Both the position numbers and the translations under genes were made by a program. From contig CAVTLC010000042.1 of the NCBI GenBank assembly GCA_963735445.1, positions 1 to 64,000 of the forward strand: 64,000 bases of DNA. Direction: 5' to 3'. Below are positions 1 through 7,412 of this stretch, in pieces. The stretch comes from AP-15 sp963735445. Its GTDB lineage: Bacteria; Pseudomonadota; Alphaproteobacteria; ATCC43930; CGMCC-115725. Under the pieces are notes generated by a model. It worked only from the letters and a program-made list of their open reading frames with translations. It searched no databases and was not told the origin of the DNA. Within the stretch, counting starts at the first letter, position 1; the number at the start of each line of letters is the position of its first letter.

Positions 1-1
1 T

Positions 2-778
2 CGCGAGCACGCGATGGCCGCGATTGCCACGGGCATGGCCCTGCATGGCGGCGTTCTGCCCTTTGCCGCCACCTTCTTTACGTTTTCCGACTACATGCGG
101 CCAAGCATCAGACTGGCGGCCTTGAGCAAGGCCCACGTCATCTATGTATGGACCCACGACAGCATCGGATTGGGCGAGGACGGACCTACCCATCAGCCGG
201 TGGAACAACTGGCAAGCCTTCGCGCGCTTCCTGATCTGACGCTGCTGCGCCCGGCGGACGCCAACGAGACGGTGGAGGCGTGGAAGATCGCGGTTACGCA
301 CATCTCGGGGCCGGTAGGGCTTGTGCTTACGCGCCAGAGATTACCTATTCTGGACCGCTCAACGCTGGCGTCGGCTTCGGGAGTGGCGAAAGGAGCGTAT
401 GTCCTCAGCGACTGCGCTACGGGTTCGCCGACCGTTATCCTGATCGCTACCGGTTCCGAAGTGTCGGTTGCGCTAGAAGCGCACAACCAACTGACGCGCG
501 AAGGAATTGCAAGCAGGGTAGTCTCGATGCCATCGTGGGATTTGTTTCAGTCGCAACCGCAATCCTACAAGGACACGGTTCTTCCTCCCGTCGTCAAGGC
601 GCGGGTCAGCATCGAGGCAGGCTCCACGCTCGGATGGGAGCGCTACGTGGGCCTCGACGGCATTATCATCGGGCTGAATCGCTTCGGTGGGTCGGCGCCC
701 GGTGAGATCGTGATGCGTGAGCTGGGCTTCACCCCGGAGCACGTTGTCAAAGCTGCTAAATCCCTGATCAGCGGCTAG
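2..778 (+). CDS. tkt: Transketolase, C-terminal part (5' end outside window)
   Basis: This frame enters from the left edge and encodes the last ~258 residues of a transketolase, the thiamine-diphosphate enzyme that moves two-carbon ketol units in the pentose phosphate pathway or Calvin cycle. The pyrimidine-binding domain is visible (HDSIGLGEDGPTHQPVEQ), followed by LPDLTLLRPADANE. The C-terminal domain contains the sugar-phosphate binding stretch SIEAGSTLGWERYVG. The stop lies directly after a normal family C-terminus. The upstream ThDP-binding domain is not in the window. No partner gene follows; the next kilobases are largely decayed, so the gene marks the left edge of an eroded segment. 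The family call is secure; whether it is the only transketolase of the cell cannot be known. Confidence 0.93.
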   Translation, partial: REHAMAAIATGMALHGGVLPFAATFFTFSDYMRPSIRLAALSKAHVIYVWTHDSIGLGEDGPTHQPVEQLASLRALPDLTLLRPADANETVEAWKIAVTHISGPVGLVLTRQRLPILDRSTLASASGVAKGAYVLSDCATGSPTVILIATGSEVSVALEAHNQLTREGIASRVVSMPSWDLFQSQPQSYKDTVLPPVVKARVSIEAGSTLGWERYVGLDGIIIGLNRFGGSAPGEIVMRELGFTPEHVVKAAKSLISG

Positions 779-1102
779 AACCGGCGGACCGCATTAATCT
801 CCAGCGATGCTTACGTCCAATCCGGACCAGGCTGCAACTAAATACGCGGCAACACAATATCACCGTTTCTAGTCGGAATATTGTTTTAGAAAAATTTGTG
901 AACACGGGTAGTGGAATTTTGCAACAGGCGACTCGCTTGATGTTTCCGATGCCAAGCCGAAATAGCCCCATTTTTTAAGGCCGAGTGTCTGCGGCACCAA
1001 GCTCGCTGTAGAAGACATCCGCGTATTAGTCCAGCCGCGCCGTTTTTCGCTATCAATCTTGGTGACGCGTCCCGTCTCTCATTTGACGCCCCCTTTCAAA
1101 AT
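779..1102. other. Intergenic, nothing recognised
   Basis: About 320 bases after the transketolase stop hold no open frame with protein-like composition on either strand. I see no clear hairpin followed by a T-run, so no intrinsic terminator can be named. Confidence 0.5.
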
Positions 1103-1226
1103 ATGATTATGAAAACGGGCTATTCGCCATTGGCACAGTGGGGATCTCATCCACCTGCTGTTTTTCGAAGCGGCGCTGGCATCGGCAACCTTGGCCGGAT
1201 ACTGCTGGCCCGATTGTGTAGGAGAC

Positions 1227-1365
1227 TTTTACAGGGACGAACGCCGCTCTCGGCGCTGGATATGGGTTGATCGCGGCACTAATCGTGGTCGTTTGTTTTG
1301 AGGCCCTGACAACCCTAGGCACCAAGCTCACCGCGACCTTGATATCGATCGCCGGCAGCCTCTAA
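1227..1365 (+). pseudogene. Flp/Fap-type pilin remnant, frameshifted
   Basis: The frame from 1225 to the stop at 1363-1365 reads GAGYGLIAALIVVVCFEALT followed by a C-terminus ending SIAGSL. This is the hydrophobic signature of Flp-type pilins, whose processed N-terminal region normally reads like ATAIEYGLIAALI. The residues normally just before it, FYRDER, are present but in another frame (from 1227), and the pilin frame has a TAG at 1222-1224. No start codon with ribosome site joins the parts. I infer a dead pilin gene of a tad/cpa system, although no other tad gene is visible. It overlaps the end of the small gene on the opposite strand. Confidence 0.5.
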
Positions 1366-1548
1366 TCCTGTGATTACACCGCCGACACAGAAAAAGCAAT
1401 CACTGACAGGCCGGCCGCAGCGGCACATCTTCTCTGCGGCCGATTTCGTCTCGGGCCCAGGCTTCGGCGGCGTTGGCTGCTCCGAACTCGGCTGGAATAG
1501 CTCGCGGTAGCGCCGGGCTATGGCTTCTGTGTCATCGGCGATGCGCAT
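1315..1548 (-). CDS. Small hypothetical protein with clustered cysteines
   Basis: An open frame of about 77 residues, taking the methionine that begins MRIADDTEAIARRYRELF. It continues with a Pro-rich linker and the cluster CRCGRPVSDCFFC (C-x-C-x7-C-x2-C), which could bind a metal. I do not recognise the family. The acidic/basic N-terminal helix and the cysteine group look protein-like, which argues against a chance frame. However, the 3' end overlaps the pilin remnant on the other strand and the surroundings are decayed, so it may itself be a relic. A start further upstream (1593) is possible. Confidence 0.35.
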   Translation of the reverse strand: MRIADDTEAIARRYRELFQPSSEQPTPPKPGPETKSAAEKMCRCGRPVSDCFFCVGGVITGLEAAGDRYQGRGELGA

Positions 1549-1823
1549 TTTTCCTCCGTAGCGCATTCGGCGGTGAGCTGTTCGAACGTGCATCTTGGCT
1601 CGCGCGACTGCTGAGCTTCGATCGGCTTGCTACATGGTCCTTGGCGACTGGAGCCTGGAGCAGGCGTCCCATTTCGTTAGCATGATGTCGGCGCTGGCGC
1701 AAATTCTCGTTGCCATCGATCAGCTAGCCGGCGATAGAGCGCTATCTCCGACGATGGAGGGGTGACCGCGCGAGGGACAGATCTTCACGCGTCCGCGGGT
1801 CGATTGGTCAGGGCTTATCGGCT

Positions 1824-2254
1824 TTAACTGAACCGGCCGGGTCGCTGAAGCACAAGGTGTTGGTAGTAGAACTGCATCACCGTGAAAATGAACGCAGTGC
1901 TGATACCGAACAGTAGCATGCCGTCGGCTGCCTCCAGCGCGCCCATCATCTGCCAGTGCGGCTGCAGCATGAGCTCCGAGGCGCCTCGCGTGGCCACCGA
2001 GTTCGACGGAGTAGAGGATCGCAGCTGCAGGCGAATGGAGCGCGCCAAGCTACAAATACGCCGCCGCCCAGACCGCCGCCTCTATTCCGTGTAGTACAGC
2101 CAGCAGCAGTCCCATCGCAGTGAACGCGGCAATCACGGTTGCGATCAGATGCGGTAGACCACAGTTCTGGCTCTCTAGCTAGCCAAACACTGACACTATG
2201 GAGCACGGACACCATGAAGGTTACGCCTGTAACGTGGACAGCTATGGTCAACAC
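1824..2254 (-). pseudogene. Two-TM ion-channel-like membrane protein, decayed
   Basis: Reading leftward, three pieces of one membrane protein can be joined. They are an N-terminal hydrophobic segment (MLTIAVHVTGVTFMVSVLHS), a middle segment in a second frame (VIAAFTAMGLLLAVLHGIEA, then AVWAAAYL followed by a TAG stop and LGALHSPAAAILYSVEL), and a C-terminal segment in a third frame (VATRGASELMLQPHWQMMGA followed by LEAADGMLLFGISTAFIF). The pattern matches small proteobacterial two-TM ion-channel-family proteins with a TxGA-type selectivity loop. Two frame changes plus an internal stop make it a pseudogene. The family assignment comes from memory of this motif order and is moderately secure. 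Confidence 0.5.
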
Positions 2255-2411
2255 GATATAGCGACACGCCCCAAGTCCAGTTATCCAATAAAGCTGCCTT
2301 TGTAACCCCCACTGATGCGAGGTTTAAGGTGGGTGGGCCAGGGCGGAGTGGATTGGATCACACTCACTCCCAGGCCAATCTGAGCGCCCTTCTAAGCAAC
2401 GGGGCGCTCCA

Positions 2412-3122
2412 TCAGTGGCCCGCACTTTGCCCGCCGTCGACGTGGAGGATTTCGCCGGTCACAAAGCTGGCCGCTTCTAGGTAGAGAATCGCGTCGATGA
2501 CATCGGAGACTTCGCCCAGCCGGCCGACGGGGTGTAGGGCGGCGAGCTGCGCATACTCCTCGACGGAATGCATTGGCGTCTTAATGGTCCCCGGCGCCAC
2601 TGCGTTCACTCGGATACCGCGTTGCGCGTACTCGATTGCGAGAGATTTGGTCGCGGCGTTCAGGCCACCCTTTGTCAGCGCCGCCAGCACGGCGGGTACG
2701 CCGGCGATCGCGTGATCAGCGAGGCTCGTGGTGATCTGTACGATATGGCCGCTGCCATGCTTCTCCATTTCGGCAACTGCGAGTTGTGCGATGTGAAAAA
2801 ACCCGGTGAGGTTGACGGCCACGATGGCCGCATAGTCTGCCTCGGTGTACTGAGTGAATGGTTTGCTGATAAAGATGCCAGCATTGTTGACGAGCGTGTC
2901 GATGCGCCCGAACCGCGCGATGCCTTCCGAGACTGCACGCTCGGCCGTCTTTCGATCGGCGATGTCGCCGGAGACGACCAGAACGTCGTCATCGCTCGAC
3001 GGCTGCATCGAGAGCGCCGTCGCCACCACCCGGTAGTTGCGATCACGGTACGCTCTGACAAGGGCCGCGCCGATGCCCTGCGACGCGCCGGTAATGACGG
3101 CTACTTTCTGTTCGCTGCTCAC
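2412..3122 (-). CDS. SDR-family oxidoreductase lacking the usual catalytic tyrosine
   Basis: A 236-residue classical short-chain dehydrogenase/reductase. The nucleotide-binding TGASQGIG is at residues 11-18, NNAG lies after the fourth strand, and the C-terminus ends FVTGEILHVDGGQSAGH. In the active-site region the family normally has Y-x3-K; here the sequence is VPAVLAALTKGGLNAATKSL, so the lysine is kept but the tyrosine position is alanine. The codons there are clear. Either this is a subfamily using other chemistry or it is a binding or scaffolding protein. It sits 80 bp upstream of a DJ-1/PfpI-like gene on the same strand. The ATG at 3122 is preceded by an AGGAGG-like ribosome site. Confidence 0.85.
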   Translation of the reverse strand: MSSEQKVAVITGASQGIGAALVRAYRDRNYRVVATALSMQPSSDDDVLVVSGDIADRKTAERAVSEGIARFGRIDTLVNNAGIFISKPFTQYTEADYAAIVAVNLTGFFHIAQLAVAEMEKHGSGHIVQITTSLADHAIAGVPAVLAALTKGGLNAATKSLAIEYAQRGIRVNAVAPGTIKTPMHSVEEYAQLAALHPVGRLGEVSDVIDAILYLEAASFVTGEILHVDGGQSAGH

Positions 3123-3202
3123 GGCAACCTCCTTTGTGCTTCTACAGATCGGGCTTAACGAGGCCGATAGCGGCTATGCTGCTAATGAGCGCGGCGTCTT
3201 AG

Positions 3203-3892
3203 CTAGCTTGCCTGTTTGTTCAGCGTATCAATCAGAAGCCGGGCGGCCGGCCCCGACGAGGCTGGATTCTGGCCGGTGATCAGCTGGCCGTCGGCGACCG
3301 TGTGAACGCCCCAATTCTTAACCTTAGAAAAGGTGGCACCGAGCCTCATTAGTTCATCCTCGACCAGGAAGGGTACTACCTTCGTCAATCCAACCTCTTC
3401 TTCCTCGCCATTGGTGAACCCAGTCACGGTCTTGCCCTCTACGAGCGGTTTGCCGTCCGGGGTCTTGACATGGCGAAGCGCGCCGGAAGAGTGGCAGACC
3501 AACGCAAAGGTTTTGCCAGCTGCGAGGAAGGATTCCAGCAGCTTGATCGAGGTTTTGTCTTCAGCGAGATCCCACATTGGCCCATGACCACCTGGGTAGA
3601 AGACGGTATCAAAGTCGCCGGCCTTGACGGTGTCGAGGCGAACCGTTGTCGCGAGCCGCGCGTTTGCGTGTGCATCGGCTTCGAACCGATGCGTCAGGTC
3701 GGTCTGAAAATTTGGCTCGTTGCTTTTCGGATCGAGAGGCGGTTGGCCGCCCTTTGGCGACGCAATCACGATCTCGACGCCGGCGTCCTTGAACGTGAAG
3801 TAGGGAGCCGCAAACTCCTCGAGCCAGAAGCCTGTCTCGCGGCCGGTATTGCCAAGCTTGTCGTGCGAGGTCAGAACCATCAATATTTTCAT
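3203..3892 (-). CDS. DJ-1/PfpI (type 1 glutamine amidotransferase-like) protein
   Basis: A 229-residue protein starting at the ATG at 3892, chosen because AAAGGAG lies a few bases upstream; the open frame runs further 5' without support. It has the class I glutamine-amidotransferase-like fold of the Hsp31/YajL group: FYPGGHGPMWDL (nucleophile-elbow neighbourhood) and ALVCHSSGAL with Cys133-His134. TGFWLEE near residues 20-26 supplies the acidic residue typical of Hsp31-like members. Family members act as glyoxalases, deglycases or chaperones in carbonyl stress. It lies upstream of the SDR on the same strand; both could handle reactive carbonyl compounds, which is inference only. Confidence 0.85.
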   Translation of the reverse strand: MKILMVLTSHDKLGNTGRETGFWLEEFAAPYFTFKDAGVEIVIASPKGGQPPLDPKSNEPNFQTDLTHRFEADAHANARLATTVRLDTVKAGDFDTVFYPGGHGPMWDLAEDKTSIKLLESFLAAGKTFALVCHSSGALRHVKTPDGKPLVEGKTVTGFTNGEEEEVGLTKVVPFLVEDELMRLGATFSKVKNWGVHTVADGQLITGQNPASSGPAARLLIDTLNKQAS

Positions 3893-3962
3893 GAACTTCT
3901 CCTTTCGCGTGGGCCACTTCCTTTCGTGTATCCGCGCATAATTAAATTCTGTGCTATGTTCT

Positions 3963-4754
3963 CTACAGATGCCGCGGTTCCGTCCGCGGCGCGGCGAGGG
4001 CACCGGTCTCGACGATGCGGCCGCTGGAGACGCCTTCGGCCACCTCCTGCATCAGTATCTCTTGCCGATGAGGTAAGGCGCGACCGAGACCGTCGCCGGC
4101 GGTGCAATCGACCTTGGCGACGATCTCGTCGCGCGCCTGGCGAGGCACGCATTCGGCGTTCAGCCTGACATCGACGCCCTCGCGCCCGACGATGTCTTTG
4201 ATCGCCGCCGACACGTCCTCGTCCTCATGGCGAACAAGCTGCGGCGCCATTTCGATGATCGTCACCTGGCTGCCAAAGCGGCGGTACATTTCGCCGAATT
4301 CGAGTCCGATATAGCTGCCGCCGACAATGACGAGATGCCGCGGCAGAAAAACGACGCCCATCATCGACGAATTCGTTAGGTAGGGCACCTCGTTTATGCC
4401 GGGCATTGGCAGCACCACCGCCCGGCCGCCGACATTCATAAAGATCCGTGCGACGCGCCGCCGCTCGCCGGCGATTGCCACTGCTTGCGGCGATGCGAAC
4501 TGAGCGTGGCCGCGGTAGAGCGTGATATCTTGGGTATTTTCGCGCCGCTGATCATCACACCATACTCGGTGGCGCACCGCGCGATCCGGGCGGCATAGGC
4601 GCTCGCCACCAAGGCCTTGGTCGGGGTGCAGCCGGTATTGACGCAAGTGCCGCCGCTCGACGACAGCCACCTTCATTCCGGCGCCGAGGAGGCGGAATGC
4701 CAAGGAAGGTCTGGCCTGGCCGGTGCCGATGATGATCGCGTCGAAGTCGGGCAT
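3963..4754 (-). pseudogene. Mercuric-reductase/dihydrolipoamide-dehydrogenase-like flavoprotein, truncated and frameshifted
   Basis: The frame starting MPDFDAIIIGTGQA shows the FAD dinucleotide fold. The redox-active disulfide motif GGTCVNTGCTPTKAL is present but in a different frame (around 4620-4660), so one base is lost just before it. Reading returns to the first frame by DITLYRGHAQFASP and continues through the NAD-binding fold LVIVGGSYIGLEFGEMYRRF. The protein then breaks up after about residue 230 and lacks the C-terminal dimerisation domain with its His-x4-Glu pair. No mercury-resistance genes are nearby. It is a pseudogene of a class I pyridine-nucleotide disulfide oxidoreductase. 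Confidence 0.75.
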
Positions 4755-4850
4755 GAAGTCGCTCCCGCAGCAGGAGGCGTCAATAATTATAAGAACCAGT
4801 TGCCTAAATCGTTGATAGACAACACGCACGGCCGGGCACGGAACCATGAT

Positions 4851-4889
4851 CGTGTCGGATCGAAGCGCACAGCGATCCGATCCGACACG
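4851..4889. repeat. Inverted repeat, 11-bp arms
   Basis: CGTGTCGGATC at 4851-4861 is the exact reverse complement of GATCCGACACG at 4879-4889, with a 17-base loop. It lies between the stop of the MOSC fusion gene (transcribed leftward, ending at 4940) and the start of the flavoprotein pseudogene. It could form a transcript hairpin after the fusion gene, but no T-run follows, so an intrinsic terminator is not proven; an operator is the alternative. Confidence 0.5.
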
Positions 4890-4939
4890 TGAATTATGGT
4901 CTCGTCTATAGAGTTGCTCGAGGGGCCGCCTCACCCGTG

Positions 4940-6703
4940 TCAAAGATCGAGCACAATGTCACCTTGGGGCTCGCTGCAGCAGATCAACAGATTGCCATCC
5001 GCCGGCGGTTCGACTGGGTCTGGCTGATAGACGACGGAGCCGGATATCAGCCCCGTCTCGCAATTATGACAAACGCCGGTGCGGCACGACCAGCGCACCG
5101 GGACGTCGCAAGCCTCGGCTAGCTCGAGAAGGCTGTGGAAAGCGGAACCCCAGCGGACGGCGAGATTGCTGCGCGTAAAGGATACAAGCGGCCCAATGTC
5201 TGAGGCTTCCTCCGGCGGATGCGGCGGCCGCCGAGGCGCCGCCACAACGCCTGGCGTCTTCGACGGACCGGACCCGAAATTCTCAGTGCGGAGGCGGTCG
5301 GGGGCGACGCCCCAGCTCGTAAGATCGGCGACGAGACCGCTCATAAACGCGGCCGGGCCGCAAATGTAGAAATCCGCGTCGCGCGGGATGCCCAGCTCGT
5401 CGAACACGTGCAGGCTGACGCGCCCGACCCTGTCGAAATCGACAGTCGGCCGATCGGTTGGCTGTGGCGCACTGTAGCAAATGTGGCTGCGGCCCGCGGG
5501 CAAGGCCTTGAGGAGCGCGCGCACCTCGGCCGCAAACGGATGCTCGCCGCCGTTGCGGGCACCGTGAAGCCACCAAATCTCTCTTGGCGATTGCTTGGCG
5601 GCCAATACGTGCAACATCGCCAGCACCGGAGTGGCGCCGATGCCGGCGCTGACAAGGACGACAGGACCATCGCCCTGCCGCAACGTAAAGCTGCCGCGCG
5701 GAGCGCTGGTCTCGAGAACATCGCCCGCCTGAACCCGCGTATCGATGTAAGCCCCGGCGGCGCCGTGCGGCTCCCGCTTGACGCTGATGCGATAGCGATC
5801 CTCGCTCGGCGCGCCCGACAGCGAATAGCTGCGTAGGAGAGCGCTCTCGTCGGGCCGTGACCTCAGCCGCAATACGACAAACTGCCCCGCCAAGGCAGGC
5901 GTCAGCGGCTCGCCGTCGGCAGACTCCAGGATTAGCGAGGTGACATTGCTGCTTTCGCGCAGCTTCTGCGATACGCGCAGCGGGCGGAAGCCTTGCCACG
6001 CCGGGGGCGGGCCCATTAGCGGGCCGAGCCCGGGGTTGCCCGTAGGTCCGCCGCCTTTCCGTTCCCGGTCGAGCAGCGCCTGCAACGACGTTCGCCAACC
6101 GGCGCTCAATGCCGGAATGCGCAGCGCTCGTTCCAGCCCGTTCGCCGGGTGACCCGGCAAGTATAAGAGAGCATTGATCTCGGCGACGGTCATCCGCTCG
6201 GGACCCGCCTCGACCTTGACGATTTCGTCGCCGGCGCCGACTTCGCCTTCCTCCAGGACCCGGAAATAGAAGCCGGGCCTGCCGTGTGAGACGAGCAGGG
6301 CCGCCATCTGCGGCTCGTTCATGCGGATGCCGACCCGGTAGCAGGTGACGCGCGGCTGCGTCACTTCGAACAGGGCGTCGCCGATCCGGTAATGATCGCC
6401 GATGCACACTTCAGTATCCGGTAGTCCGTCGACTGTGAAATTTTCTCCGAACTGGCCATAGTTAAAGTCGTTTCGACCGAGCTGGTTTTGCCAATAACGG
6501 TAAGATTCGATCTGATAGACAAAGACCGCCCGGTGCTCGCCGCCATGCCCCGCCAAATCTCCCTGGCCGTCGCCATCGACGTTGAGCCGTCGTGTCATCC
6601 GTCGGCCTTGAACCGGCGTCTTCCAGACGGAGGTGTGGACGGTTTTCCCTTGCCACTCGATGTCGCGTGGCAGGCCCACATTTACTGAGAGCAACCGTGC
6701 CAT
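4940..6703 (-). CDS. MOSC domain-ferredoxin reductase-2Fe-2S ferredoxin fusion
   Basis: A 587-residue fusion. Residues ~1-215 form a MOSC domain with the YiiM-like 3-alpha extension (LNVDGDGQGDLAGHGGEHRA, then NYGQFGENFTVDGL, then TQPRVTCYRVGIRM), a sulfur-carrier and molybdenum-cofactor binding fold. Residues ~230-470 form a ferredoxin-reductase module with FAD-binding RSYSLSG, the NAD site VLVSAGIGATPVLAML and FYICGPAAFM. The last ~90 residues are a plant-type ferredoxin (CRTGVCHNC plus a later Cys) for one 2Fe-2S cluster. The architecture is that of an electron-transfer partner for molybdenum-cofactor enzymes, possibly reducing N-hydroxylated compounds. The ATG is followed by the normal family N-terminus. 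No neighbouring gene fixes its substrate. Confidence 0.9.
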   Translation of the reverse strand: MARLLSVNVGLPRDIEWQGKTVHTSVWKTPVQGRRMTRRLNVDGDGQGDLAGHGGEHRAVFVYQIESYRYWQNQLGRNDFNYGQFGENFTVDGLPDTEVCIGDHYRIGDALFEVTQPRVTCYRVGIRMNEPQMAALLVSHGRPGFYFRVLEEGEVGAGDEIVKVEAGPERMTVAEINALLYLPGHPANGLERALRIPALSAGWRTSLQALLDRERKGGGPTGNPGLGPLMGPPPAWQGFRPLRVSQKLRESSNVTSLILESADGEPLTPALAGQFVVLRLRSRPDESALLRSYSLSGAPSEDRYRISVKREPHGAAGAYIDTRVQAGDVLETSAPRGSFTLRQGDGPVVLVSAGIGATPVLAMLHVLAAKQSPREIWWLHGARNGGEHPFAAEVRALLKALPAGRSHICYSAPQPTDRPTVDFDRVGRVSLHVFDELGIPRDADFYICGPAAFMSGLVADLTSWGVAPDRLRTENFGSGPSKTPGVVAAPRRPPHPPEEASDIGPLVSFTRSNLAVRWGSAFHSLLELAEACDVPVRWSCRTGVCHNCETGLISGSVVYQPDPVEPPADGNLLICCSEPQGDIVLDL

Positions 6704-7412
6704 CGTTCGGATCTCCTCTCAAGAGAGGCCCAAGAGTAAGCACATTTCCGGCGGCGCTGATAATCCTGCCCTGATTGAGCGCCAAATCGAGAGCGCCAAA
6801 CTCAAGCCGAGATACGGCGCAGCACTGAGTACCCAGTCGAGGCACTGATGAGCGTGGGCACACCCCATCTGCTGCGGTTTTTTAGCAGAAGTCTGGTGGC
6901 TCCGGAAATTAAGGAAGAGTGTCGGTAATCCCGAACCACGGCGCCTTGCTCGCGACAAAGCAGTGGGGCGTCGGCAGCGCGCTCGGGTCGTGGTCGAGTA
7001 TGCCCAGCGAGACACCTAACTCGGGCTCGCTCGATTTGTTGATGACGGCGAGACGCAGGCGCCGCAAAACCTCCGGTAAAAGCCGCCATCGGGGCCGAGG
7101 AACCGGTCGGGCTGGTGAGTGCGGTAATCAGGCCAGCGCGCCGGTGAACATCGAGTTGTCGAGCGTCAATTTTCGGCGCCTCTTGCCCGTTTGCCCCGCG
7201 TCCCGGCCAGGTCTTCTGTCTGATCATTAGCGGCCACTCTGCCCTGGAGGCGAGCACGGGTCTTCGTGCTAAGGTTCTCCGGACGCCTGGGACGCTCGGG
7301 GGCGGTAGAGAACGGGGAGGCAGGCGTCCGGAAAGTTCACGCAATCGGCATCGTATGTACCCGCCAATAGGCCGCCGTTCAACGCCGCCGTTCAACGCCC
7401 AGGACTACCCTC
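6704..7412. other. Intergenic ~700 bp, no supported gene
   Basis: Several frames are open here on both strands, including one of 197 codons on the minus strand at 6802-7395. Their translations are rich in Arg, Ser and Pro and match no family I know. I see no transport accessory gene (HlyD or DUF1656) of the kind that often precedes FUSC exporters. Confidence 0.4.

Noticed and set aside
4851..4889. Intrinsic terminator of the MOSC fusion gene
   Set aside because: The inverted repeat is real but has a long loop and no T-run in the direction of transcription, so it is listed only as a repeat.
6802..7395. A 197-codon minus-strand frame in the gap before the FUSC gene
   Set aside because: No recognisable domain, poor composition and no convincing start; left as intergenic.
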